From GCA-2746605 sp963704835 (GTDB taxonomy: Bacteria > Bacteroidota > Ignavibacteria > Ignavibacteriales > Melioribacteraceae): DNA of 64,000 nt. Location: assembly GCA_963704835.1 (NCBI GenBank), contig CAVPHW010000004.1:62001-126000 (forward strand), given 5' to 3'. The translations under genes were made by a program, and so were the position numbers. Shown here in pieces: positions 37,311-47,606 of the stretch (positions are counted from its first letter, which is position 1; the number at the start of each line of letters is the position of its first letter). The notes beneath the pieces are model-generated. The model had not been told where the DNA came from, made no database searches, and saw only the letters and a program-made list of their open reading frames with translations.

Positions 37311-38004
37311 ATGTGTAATTATTTTAATTTGAAAGTCAAAAAGGAAATCAACATATTTAATATCAAATTGGCGAATTTAAATATTTCCGATTTTCTTGAA
37401 TTTATTAATTCATCAATAGCTTTCAACAATCAAATAAAGTTTACTTACGCTACTGTAGCAAATCTAAATGTTATCTATCATAATCAAGTTAATAAATCTT
37501 TTTGAAAGATTTGATTTTATTCATCCTGATGGTATTGGAGTTTATTTTGCGTCAAAATATTTGTATAAAAAGAGTGGTTTAACTAAAAGATTTACTGGTT
37601 CAGATTTTTATCCTTTTCTTATCGAGCAGGCAATTGAAAGAAATTGGAAATTATTTTTTTTTGGTGATTCTGACACTACACTTGAAAAAATAAAAACCCA
37701 AAATCTTAATCTCAATGTGGTTGGAATACATAATGGATATGATTATGTAAATCTTGATTTAGTAAAAAAAATTAATATTTCTAATCCAGATATTTTAATT
37801 GTGGGTCTTGGTTGTCCCAAACAAGAAAAATGGATAATCGAAAATTACTCTAATCTAAATGTGAATGTTATAATTGCTGTTGGTGATGGAATTAAAGTCT
37901 TTGCTGGAAACAAAATTAGAGGACCACTTGTTTTAAGACAACTTGGTCTTGAGTGGTTTGTGAGACTTATTTCAAATTTTAAAAATTTTGGAAAAGATAC
38001 TTGA
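37311..38004 (+). CDS. WecG/TagA/CpsF-family glycosyltransferase, one frameshift
   Basis: This family (GT26) adds an N-acetylmannosamine-type sugar to undecaprenyl-linked acceptors. The first frame reads KFTYATVANLNVIYHNQVNKSF and stops; deleting one T from the five-T run at 37499-37503 continues FERFDFIHPDGIGVYFASKYL. Then come RFTGSDFYPFLIEQA, LFFFGDSDTTLEKI, PDILIVGLGCPKQEKWI and GDGIKVFAGNKIRGP, all diagnostic. Corrected length is about 231 residues. It is the last glycosyltransferase gene of the locus; the PorU-like gene begins 64 nt downstream on the same strand. Confidence 0.88.
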
Positions 38005-38068
38005 TAGGCATTCCACTTTTTATTTTTAGAATCATTAAATACAAATTTGAATTACAAAGGAAAATTTC

Positions 38069-41000
38069 TTGATGAACAAAATTATCTTATTCATTTTATT
38101 TTTTATTATTTCATTCTCTACTTATTCTCAAACTAAATTACAAAATAATGGGTTTTCTATTACGCTAAATAGTGATGATATAGTTTTTTCAAAAGAGAAC
38201 ATAAAAATAATTCAACCATTATCGATTTTTATAAATTTACTGATCCCTCAAAAGCAGGTGATTTTAAATTACCAAACAGAATTATATATGTTGCAATTCC
38301 TCCAAATTCAAAACCACAAATTAATTACAATTCAATAATCCATAAATCTTTAAAGAATACAAGACCCGCTTTACAACCTGAAGTTACATTAGTAAATGAT
38401 TCGAGTTATACTTATAAAGAAGTCAGTAATCCAAAATTTCAAATGGGAGACAATCTTAAAGCTCAAATTATTGATTATGTTTGGATCAGAGATTTTTATT
38501 GCGCGGTTGTTCAAATTAATCCTTACAAATTTGTTTCTGAAACAAATTCAATTGAATATGACGAACAATATGAATTGAGGTTTTCATTTCAAAGTAATTT
38601 TTCCATTAGCCCCAACTCCCCAATTAGTAAAGCAAACAAAGTAAATAACTTATCTGATTTAATTGTTAATTCTGATATTGCAGAACAGTTTAGAAGCCAT
38701 GCTCATAAATTTAATTCAGACTCAAGCGATAGCTGGATAAATTTTAATACTGATTACTTAAAGCTATCCATCAACAAGGATGGTATCTATAGACTAAATA
38801 AAAGTTATTTTCAGGATAAGGGAATTAATACAACTGGTATCGATCCTAAAACTTTCCAATTATTTAATTATGGAAAAGAGATACCAATTTTTGTGAATGG
38901 AGAATCTGATTTAACATTTGATGACGGAGATTTCATTGAATTTTATGGTAGGAAAAACTATTCAGCAATTTCCAACAGGCTAATTAATAGCAATGATTCA
39001 CCGTACAATGAATACATGAACCGTTATTCGGATACAACTTTTTATTTCTTAACTTGGGAAACACAACTAGGTAAAAGGATTACTGAACAAATATTATCTG
39101 AGAATATCACTGATACACTGGACTATTTTCAGAACTTTGAACATACTGAACAAAATTCATGGTTTCAGAATTTAAACAATGACGAAATAGAGAATCAAAC
39201 TCCTAATTGGAACAAAAATAAAACTTGGTACTGGAATTGGCTTGCACCGTGGCGCAACAATGTTACATTTAATTTCTCATGTAACAACTTAGCGCCTAAT
39301 AAAAATGCCAATATATTTTTTAAACTTGTAAGCGGTGGATCAAGTATATCTCTTAATTCTCACCTAGTAAAAATGTTTATAAATAATATTCAAATTGATT
39401 CGCAAGTCGTAAATAGATTTAATCAAGTTGTGTTAAACGGAACAATAAATTCAAATGATCTGAAAGATGGAACTAACTCAATTAAATTGAATGTCATAGA
39501 TAATGGTACAAACCCTAATTTTTTAGCATATGATTGGTATGAAGTGGAATACCCAAAAAAACTTAGTTTCCTAAACGATAGTGTCAAATTTTAAGATTGC
39601 GGATATAACAACTGGATCAAAGAAAATTAAAATATCAAACGCTACTAAAGAAAATTATATTATCTATAAAACATTTCCATCTTCAAAAAAAATCTTGGAT
39701 TATGAAATCGTTGGTGGGAATTTATTTTTTAATGATACTGTTTCAGCAGGTGATAAATATTGTGTCTTCTCATCAGATAAATTATTATTACCAGCCAAAT
39801 CAATAATTAAGAATTTTTCAGATTTATCTGATAAATCCAATTCTACTGAATATTTAGCAATTACTCATCCAAATTTTTTAACTGGCACACAAGATTATGT
39901 TAAGTATATTTCTGAAAATTTTAATGTTTCAACAAAAGCAATCTCGGTAACCGATATATTCGATCAATTTGGGTATGGATATCCAACTCCAGAATCTATT
40001 AAGGAATTTCTAATAAATGCTTATAATAATTGGGATGAGCCAAAATTTTCATATCTAACACTTATTGGGGATGCTACCTATGATTATAAGTATTACATAA
40101 AACAAAATGTTGGTGTTTCACTAAGCACAAATTATGTTCCTTCATACGGTAATCCAACTGCTGATTATTGGTATGGGATTTGGGATGATTCAAATTTCTC
40201 TTTACCTCAAATAAAAATTGGAAGATTGCCAATAAATAATATTAAAGAGCTAGAATATTACAAATCAAAAATTAAGAATAATATTGAACAGCCTTATGAT
40301 GCTTGGAATAAAGAGTATCTTTTTTTTACAGGCGGAGGAACTTCCTCAGAGATAAATCAACTTAAAATGGTAAACGATTCAGTTATAAACAAATATGTAA
40401 ATTCTTCTCCTTTGTTTGGAAATTATTGGCATTTTTATAAAACTGTAAATCCTCAATCAGATTTTGGACCATATCCCTCTGAAGTATTTAAAAATGCCAT
40501 AAACAATGGGGGAGTTTTTATCTCATACTTGGGCCACAGCGGAACAGCGACTTGGGATAATAGTATTAATTCTATTCTACAATTAGAAAATAAGGTAAAT
40601 AGAAATCCAATTATTACTGATTTTGGATGTTCTACTAATAAATTTGCTGAACCTGATATTATTTGTTTTGGAGAAAGGGCACTATTTGAAGATGGTGGTC
40701 AGAGTTTAGGATATATAGGAAATTCTTCTTTGGGATTTTTATCAACTGCATCTAATGCTCCTACGTTATTCTATAAAAATATAATATTAGATTCACTCCA
40801 TGAAATTGGTTCAGCACATTTAAACTCTAAAATTGAGCTGATTACCAAATATGGATATTCTGGTGTTAATAAGGTTTTCCTTTACACGAATGTTTTACTT
40901 GGTGATCCTATAGTAAGAATAAAAATACCTTCAAAACCTAATCTTAGTATTTCGGCATCAAATATTTTGGTAAACTCGAATTTAAATGAGGGTTTGGATT

Positions 41001-43381
41001 CATCGGTTGTAAAAATTATTGTTAATAATTTTGGGACTGTAAACTCTGAAATATTGAATATTAAAATTGAAGAAAATTATTTAGGAAAGAAAATCAACAC
41101 AAAGGAATTCAGCATTCCCTTCATTCATCATTCTGATACTCTAAATTATTTTGTGCAAACAAAAAATAAACCTGGCGTTCACTCAATTTCGGTATCAATT
41201 GATCCACTAAATAAAGTTGATGAAATATATGAAAATGATAATACCGCAAATTTAAATGTGAATGTCTATTCTCAAGCATTAAGAGATATGTTTAAATATC
41301 AATATGAAAATTCGAATGCATCTTATTTAGAACTAATCAATCCTGCAATGCATTCTAGTTATAACTTTAATATTGAGGCGCAATTTAGCGACTCAGAAAA
41401 TTTTATGAATTATAACTCAATTCCAATTGCTTCTGGTATACTAATCACAAAATATCGATTAAATCTTACTAATAATAAACGTTACTGGTATAGATACAGG
41501 TTAACAGAAAGTACTGATTTTGGCATTGAAAAATCTTTTTATTTAGGAGGGATGGGAAAGTTTTTTGTTAATGATAATTATACTTTTGGCAAACAGTATT
41601 TGCAGTCTCTTAAAAATTCAAATGGTCTGAAACTCTCTAGTGATTCTACAACAATTTCAGTTTTGTCGGCTGGATGGAATTCTGGCGCAACTTGCGTTAT
41701 TGCAAAAGACGGTCAAAATTTGCTTAGCAATTCTTTTTTCGCTGGAATGGGCATTGTTGTTCTTGATCCAATAACTGTTGAGGTAGATACATCTTTTTGG
41801 CTCACATTGTTTAATCAACCTGCAAGCGTTCAACTTTTAGCTGATTATATTAATTCTATAGAAGAGGGTAAATTAGTTGTAATGGGTGTTGCTGATGATG
41901 CTGGAAATAACCTATCTGCGAATCTAAAAAATGCTATTAAAACTTTGGGAAGTACAAAAATAGATTCACTCGTTTTTCGGGGATCTTGGGGAATAATAAG
42001 CTATAAAGGAGCTGCTCCGGGTTCAGCAATTGAAAAAGTTTTAAGTCCATATGATGGTCAGGTATTTCTAGATTCAGTTTTTATTAAAAGTAATGTGTCT
42101 GGAATAGTAAAGACCAATTTGATAGGTCCTGCATCTAACTGGAAAAACCTAATTGTTACTGATTCTGTCCTAAACAATTCCTCAATCACATATAAGCCAA
42201 TTCTTTTTTCACAATCGGACAATTCTGAAGATACACTTGCTGCTTTAAATGTTGTAAATGGAAAGGCATCTTTAACAAATATTGATGCTAAAAAAAATCC
42301 ATACATTAAAATATTAGCAGAGTTTAAAGCAGGTGATAATACTAAATCTCCGGTACTAAAGTCACTTGGTGTTGATTATGACGGTGTTCCAGAACTTGCA
42401 ACCAACTACCAAGTTGTTAGCTTAGAAAAGGACACGCTCAAACAAGGAGAAGATGCAAAACTCTCTTTTTATGTTTACAACGTTGGGGAAACTGCTGCAG
42501 ATAGTTTTATAGTAGCCGTTGATGTTATTAAACCGGATAATTCTAAAGAGAGAATATTGGAGCAAATAGTTGATTTAATTGGGGTAGAAAATAGGAGGAA
42601 GTTTGATGTTTCTTATGGAACTTCAGGTTTTAATGGGGCAAGAACATTTGCTATTTCAATTGATGCCGATGACAAGATTTTAGAATTGTATGAGGATAAT
42701 AATTTTTACAACATTCCGTTTTATGTTATTGGAGATACAACTAAACCATCTTTGGCAATTACTTTTGATGGGAACGATCTATTTGATGGCGAATATGTTT
42801 CGAGCACTCCACATATTAAAATTGAGATGAATGATCCGTCACTTGTTCCAATTACTGATACATCTTCAATTTCAATTTCAATTAATAATAAGTATATAAA
42901 TTATAAGGGAAATGAAAATAATATCAATGTTAACTTTTCTCAGACTAACCCCAAAGTGGTTGTAAATTACACTCCAACTTTTGAAGATGGTGAATATACC
43001 TTAAGAGTTTTTGGAAAGGATGCATCCGGTAATACTAGTGATTCTTCTGGGATTACGAAAACATTTAATGTTAACAGCAATGCGAAGTTATTAGAGGTTT
43101 ATAATTATCCAAATCCTTTTAGCAGTGAGACCTATTTTACTTTTAGGCTTACTCAAATTCCGGATGAAATTAAAATTAGAATATTTACTGTTGCTGGCAG
43201 ACTGATAAAAGAATTCGCTCTTTCAAAAAGCAATCTCAATTTTGATCTTAATAAAATCTATTGGGATGGTAGAGATCACGATGGTGATTTGGTTGGCAAC
43301 GGTGTTTATCTTTATAAAGTAATTATGGATGTAAATGGAAAAAAACAAGATGTCACCCATAAATTGGCTGTTGTCAGATAA
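38069..43381 (+). CDS. porU: PorU-like T9SS sortase (C25 gingipain family, long form), two frameshifts
   Basis: PorU removes the C-terminal signal of T9SS cargo at the cell surface and links cargo to a lipopolysaccharide. The product has a signal peptide (FSTYSQ), an N-terminal PorU domain, a C25 caspase-like peptidase domain with the catalytic His in ISYLGHSGTATWDN and Cys in ITDFGCSTNKFAEPD, CARDB-like beta-sandwiches (SFYVYNVGETAADSFIVAV), and a terminal T9SS sorting domain (YNYPNPFSSETYFTFRL...GVYLYKVIM). A missing base near 38222 and an extra T in the run at 39589-39592 break the frame; corrected length is about 1770 residues, much longer than P. gingivalis PorU (about 1158 as I recall). 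An alternative is a C25 cargo protease rather than the sortase. It directly abuts an outer-membrane protein gene. Confidence 0.8.
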
Positions 43382-44728
43382 ATGAAGTTTGGTTTAAAAT
43401 TTATTCTTGCTTTTACGCTTACCTTTTCATCAATTGTTCTTGCTCAAGAGTTCTATCCCAACCCGAATGAAGTTTACTTTGGAAGTGCTGCCGGTTTAAC
43501 TTGGATTGATAACGAACCTTTCTATGCAATTCATCTCTTTCCAGAGGTAGCATTTGCTAAAATAGGAATTGGATTAAATCTTAGCTTGGAGTTCAATCAG
43601 CAAGGAAAACTTAGAAGTGAAAATTTTAATGAATTTTCAGATTACTTAAGTTTAATACGTTATGTAAAATATGGCAAAGAAAATGATCCTTTTTATGCAA
43701 GATTGGGTGCGTTAGATTATGCAACTCTTGGGCATGGAAGTATAATTTATTTATATAATAACAGTCCAAGTTTTGATTCAAGAAAAATTGGTTTAGAGTT
43801 TAATGTTGATTTTAATTTGTTCGGGATTGAAGCTGTTTATGGAACCTTTGCTGAATCTGGTTTGGTTGGAGTAAGACCTTATGTAAGACCACTATTAAAC
43901 ACACAACTTGGTGCAATCCCAATTCTAGGTGGATTGGAATTAGGAGCATCATATACAACGGATTTTAATAAATATGCCGGTGTTACAAGTGTGAAGATTG
44001 CTAATCAAGGAAATTACAAAATTGAAAATGATTTGGGTGCAATTGAAATAGTTGGTTTTGATGTCAGTTTCCCTATTTTGAGGACGAATTTATTAGATGC
44101 TGATATTTACATCGATTACGCGAAAATCATAGATTTCGGTAATGGAAAAAGTGCTGGAATTCAATTTGATATAGAGGCTTCAAGTTTTGTTGACATAAGA
44201 ACGAAATTTGAAAGAAGATTTAATGGTGTAAATTATATTCCAGCCTATTTTAACTTCTTTTATGAAAAAGAAAGATTTCAAATTGATGAATCAACAAACC
44301 AAGTGAACAGTAAAATTCAGTTATTACAAAAAGGAATAGATATAGGGAATGGTTATTATGGGGAACTATTTGTCTCAGTTTTAAAGACATTTTATTTGTT
44401 TGGCAGTTATCAAAGACTTGACGAAAATTCTAAAAGCGGTATACTAAATTTAAGAACTGATATATCACCTGAAAATGGTTTATTTGTTGCCAGAGCAGGT
44501 TATGATAAGCTATACATAAAAGACGAAAGAGATCTGTTTACCTTAGATGATCGATCATATTTATTTGCTGAGGTTGGTTATAAATTAAATCCATATTTGT
44601 TGATTTCTTTATTTTACAGATGGACTTTCTCACCGGTTAAAGATTTAGATGATAATATCATTAAATATATTCCTCAAAAGAAAATTGAACCAAGAATCTC
44701 CTTTATTTATCCTTTCAGTATTCAGTAA
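43382..44728 (+). CDS. Outer-membrane beta-barrel protein adjoining porU
   Basis: The 448-residue product has a signal peptide ending FSSIVLAQ|EFYPNP. The mature protein is strand-rich throughout, with aromatic girdle patterns (YFGSAAGLTWIDNEPFYAIHLFPEV, FYARLGALDYATLGHGSIIYLY, LFAEVGYKLNPYLLISLFYRWTF) and a last strand ending in FIYPFSIQ, consistent with an outer-membrane barrel of about 16-18 strands. No enzymatic motif is visible and I do not recognise a family. The ATG follows the porU-like stop without a gap, so they are almost certainly co-expressed; a partner role in T9SS cargo handling is inference from position only. Confidence 0.75.
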   Translation: MKFGLKFILAFTLTFSSIVLAQEFYPNPNEVYFGSAAGLTWIDNEPFYAIHLFPEVAFAKIGIGLNLSLEFNQQGKLRSENFNEFSDYLSLIRYVKYGKENDPFYARLGALDYATLGHGSIIYLYNNSPSFDSRKIGLEFNVDFNLFGIEAVYGTFAESGLVGVRPYVRPLLNTQLGAIPILGGLELGASYTTDFNKYAGVTSVKIANQGNYKIENDLGAIEIVGFDVSFPILRTNLLDADIYIDYAKIIDFGNGKSAGIQFDIEASSFVDIRTKFERRFNGVNYIPAYFNFFYEKERFQIDESTNQVNSKIQLLQKGIDIGNGYYGELFVSVLKTFYLFGSYQRLDENSKSGILNLRTDISPENGLFVARAGYDKLYIKDERDLFTLDDRSYLFAEVGYKLNPYLLISLFYRWTFSPVKDLDDNIIKYIPQKKIEPRISFIYPFSIQ

Positions 44729-44801
44729 ACCTCATCCTATTTGGCAAATTGAATTTTGCCGTTCCAATCGCTATATTTCTAAGCTTAATTTTTAAGGAAA
44801 A

Positions 44802-46595
44802 ATGGAAAATATACGTAATTTTTGTATTGTTGCTCATATTGATCATGGTAAATCAACAATAGCTGATATGTTGTTGGAAGTAACAGGAACTGTAACTCAG
44901 AGAGAATCCAAAGCTCAGTTGTTAGATGATATGGATTTGGAGCGTGAGAGAGGAATTACCATAAAATCTCATGCAATAAAAATGGCTTATACGCATACTG
45001 ATAGTAAAATTTATAATTTAAATTTAATAGATACTCCCGGTCATGTTGATTTTTCTTATGAAGTATCCCGCTCATTGGCTGCTTGTGAAGGTGCTTTACT
45101 AGTAGTTGATGCCGCTCAGGGTGTTGAAGCCCAAACAATTAGTAATGTTTATTTGGCAATTGATGCTGGTTTAGAAATTATTCCGGTAATAAATAAAATT
45201 GATTTGCCTAGCGCTCGAGTAGATGTAATTAAAAATCAGATAGTTGATTTAATTGGCTGTGATGAAAAAGATATTATTCTGGCTAGTGCAAAAGAAAGAA
45301 TTGGTTTCGATGAAATATTAAGTGCTATCATTGATAGAATTCCTCATCCAAAGGGTGACAAAAATAAACCTCTTCAAGCGTTAATATTTGATTCTGTTTT
45401 TGATTCCTACAGAGGTGCAATTGCTTATGTAAGAATTATTAACGGTACACTTAGAACTAAGGATCAAATAAAATTTTTTGCAAGTAAAGCAATTTGTCAA
45501 GCAGAAGAAATTGGTGTACTTGGATTAAAAAAACAGAAAACCGATATTTTAGATACAGGTGATGTAGGATATGTAATTGCCGGACTTAAAGATGTGCAAG
45601 AAACTAAGGTCGGTGATACTATTACTTTAGCAAAGAATGGAGCTGAGAAACCTTTAGCTGGATATAAAATAATTAAACCAATGGTTTATACTGGCTTGTA
45701 TCCAACAGATGCTGATGAATATGAAGATTTAAGAGATTCTATTGAAAAACTTCAGCTTAACGATGCTTCACTAGTTTTTGTACCAGAAACATCTGCTGCT
45801 TTAGGGTTTGGTTTTAGATGTGGATTCTTAGGTATGCTGCATATGGAAATTATTCAGGAGCGACTTGAGAGAGAGTATAATCAATCCATAGTTACAACTC
45901 TGCCAAACGTAGAATATCATGCTTACTTAAAAAATGGGACTAAAGTTGTCGTTGATAATCCGGCTGATCTTCCTTCAATTGGCGATTTGGCAAGAGTAGA
46001 GGAACCATTTATAAAATCACAAATAGTTGTTCCAAGTGAATATCTTGGTAACATAATGAAACTAGCAATTGAGAAACGCGGTTTGTATATTAATACAACC
46101 TATCTGGATCCCACAAGAGCCGATGTGGAATTTGAGTTTCCGCTCTCTGAAATCATTTTTGATTTTTACGATAAATTAAAATCAACTTCACGGGGTTATG
46201 CTTCGTTTGATTACGAGTATATTGGCTATAAAGAATCTAGTTTGGTTAAGTTAGATATTATGTTAAATGGTGAGCCTGTTGATGCATTATCCATTATTGT
46301 TCACAAAGATAAAGCTTTTGATTGGGGCAGAAAAGTTTGCTCAAAATTAAAAGATCTAATTCCCAGACAAATGTTTGAGATTGCTATACAAGCTGCTATA
46401 GGGAATAAAATTATTTCTAGAACAAGCATTAAAGCAATGAGGAAAAACGTATTAGCAAAATGCTATGGCGGTGATATAACAAGAAAAAGAAAATTATTAG
46501 AGAAGCAAAAAGCAGGTAAAAAAAGAATGAAACAGGTGGGTAATGTTGAAATTCCTCAAGAAGCTTTTTTAGCAGTTCTGCAATTAGATGAGTAA
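44802..46595 (+). CDS. lepA: Elongation factor 4 (LepA)
   Basis: LepA is a ribosome-associated GTPase that back-translocates or rescues stalled ribosomes. The 597-residue protein is full length: AHIDHGKSTIADMLLE (G1), RGITIKS (G2), DTPGHVDFSYEV (G3), NKIDLPSA (G4), the LepA-specific GFRCGFLGMLHMEIIQERLE block and the C-terminal LepA_C end IGNKIISRTSIKAMRKNVLAKCYGGDITRKRKLLEKQK. The frame is intact. The lepA-lepB order (lepB 101 nt downstream) is the classical one and supports the start. Confidence 0.97.
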   Translation: MENIRNFCIVAHIDHGKSTIADMLLEVTGTVTQRESKAQLLDDMDLERERGITIKSHAIKMAYTHTDSKIYNLNLIDTPGHVDFSYEVSRSLAACEGALLVVDAAQGVEAQTISNVYLAIDAGLEIIPVINKIDLPSARVDVIKNQIVDLIGCDEKDIILASAKERIGFDEILSAIIDRIPHPKGDKNKPLQALIFDSVFDSYRGAIAYVRIINGTLRTKDQIKFFASKAICQAEEIGVLGLKKQKTDILDTGDVGYVIAGLKDVQETKVGDTITLAKNGAEKPLAGYKIIKPMVYTGLYPTDADEYEDLRDSIEKLQLNDASLVFVPETSAALGFGFRCGFLGMLHMEIIQERLEREYNQSIVTTLPNVEYHAYLKNGTKVVVDNPADLPSIGDLARVEEPFIKSQIVVPSEYLGNIMKLAIEKRGLYINTTYLDPTRADVEFEFPLSEIIFDFYDKLKSTSRGYASFDYEYIGYKESSLVKLDIMLNGEPVDALSIIVHKDKAFDWGRKVCSKLKDLIPRQMFEIAIQAAIGNKIISRTSIKAMRKNVLAKCYGGDITRKRKLLEKQKAGKKRMKQVGNVEIPQEAFLAVLQLDE

Positions 46596-46695
46596 TCTGA
46601 ACTTTCAATAGAAAATGTTGAAAAATAACTGTAGTTCGAAACAATTTATGAAATAAATGTTATAATCAATTATAATAATTAACAACGGATTTTTA

Positions 46696-47595
46696 ATGAG
46701 TCATGATGACAAAAAACAAATTAACGTAAGAACTCCACTTAAGAAATTTTTAGATTTCTGGAAAAATTTATTTTATGCAGCATTAGCGGCACTATTTATT
46801 AAAACATTTCTAATTGAAACTTCCAGAGTTCCAACCGGATCTATGGAACAGACTATTATGGTTGGAGATTTTTTATTTGTTAATAAATTTATTTACGGTG
46901 CATCTACTCCCAGAAACATTCCATTTACCAATGTTGTTTTACCATATTTCCAATTACCAACATTAGCAGAACCGGAGAAAGGTGACATTATAGTTTTTGA
47001 ATATCCCGGCGATAGAGACGTAATTGAGCCATCGGAAGTATTAAACTATGTAAAGCGTTGTGTTGGGGCACCAGGAGATACCCTTGAAATTATTAATAAA
47101 GTAGTGTATGTTAACGGAAAAGAGTTAAATAGACCATCAAATATTCAATATTTAATGCCAAATATTTTGCCAAAAAGTTATACTAGACCAGATATATTTC
47201 CAAAAGGCAGTGGATGGAATAAGGATCAATTTGGACCAATCGTAATTCCTAAAAGTGGGGAGGTTGTAAAACTAAACTTAGGAAATATTGAAATATATAG
47301 AACACTAATAAATAGAAATTATAAAAAGGATGTTGTTAAAGTTAGCGGTGATCAAATATATATTGATGGAGCTTTAACAAATGAATACGAAGTTCCTCAA
47401 GATTATTTCTTTGCTATGGGTGATAATAGAGATGATAGTGCTGATAGCCGATATTGGGGATTTGTTCCAAGAGAAAAAATTATTGGTGAAGCTTTAATGA
47501 TTTATTGGTCATGGAACCCTGAGATACCTTTTAGTAATATTTTTAAATTACTTGGCTCAACAAGATTTAATAGAATTGCAAAACTAGTTCATTAA
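46696..47595 (+). CDS. lepB: Signal peptidase I
   Basis: It cleaves signal peptides of exported proteins at the outer face of the inner membrane. A single N-terminal membrane helix (about residues 19-38) is followed by the catalytic Ser in TSRVPTGSMEQTI (residue ~50) and Lys in NYVKRCVGAPGDTLEI (~120), with the E-box YFFAMGDNRDDSADSRYWGFVP near residue 245. The length of 299 residues is usual for Bacteroidota-type enzymes, with an insertion before the GDNR box. Its location next to lepA and just before the subtilisin gene fits a protein-export cluster. Confidence 0.95.
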   Translation: MSHDDKKQINVRTPLKKFLDFWKNLFYAALAALFIKTFLIETSRVPTGSMEQTIMVGDFLFVNKFIYGASTPRNIPFTNVVLPYFQLPTLAEPEKGDIIVFEYPGDRDVIEPSEVLNYVKRCVGAPGDTLEIINKVVYVNGKELNRPSNIQYLMPNILPKSYTRPDIFPKGSGWNKDQFGPIVIPKSGEVVKLNLGNIEIYRTLINRNYKKDVVKVSGDQIYIDGALTNEYEVPQDYFFAMGDNRDDSADSRYWGFVPREKIIGEALMIYWSWNPEIPFSNIFKLLGSTRFNRIAKLVH

Positions 47596-47606
47596 AAAGG
47601 TTCAAC

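Noticed and set aside
37499..37503. Phase-variable homopolymer in the WecG gene
   Set aside because: The tract is only five T, too short for typical slipped-strand switching; sequencing error is simpler.
44742..44760. Hairpin GGCAAA/TTTGCC after the outer-membrane barrel gene as terminator
   Set aside because: No T-run follows and the stem is short; transcription probably continues to lepA.
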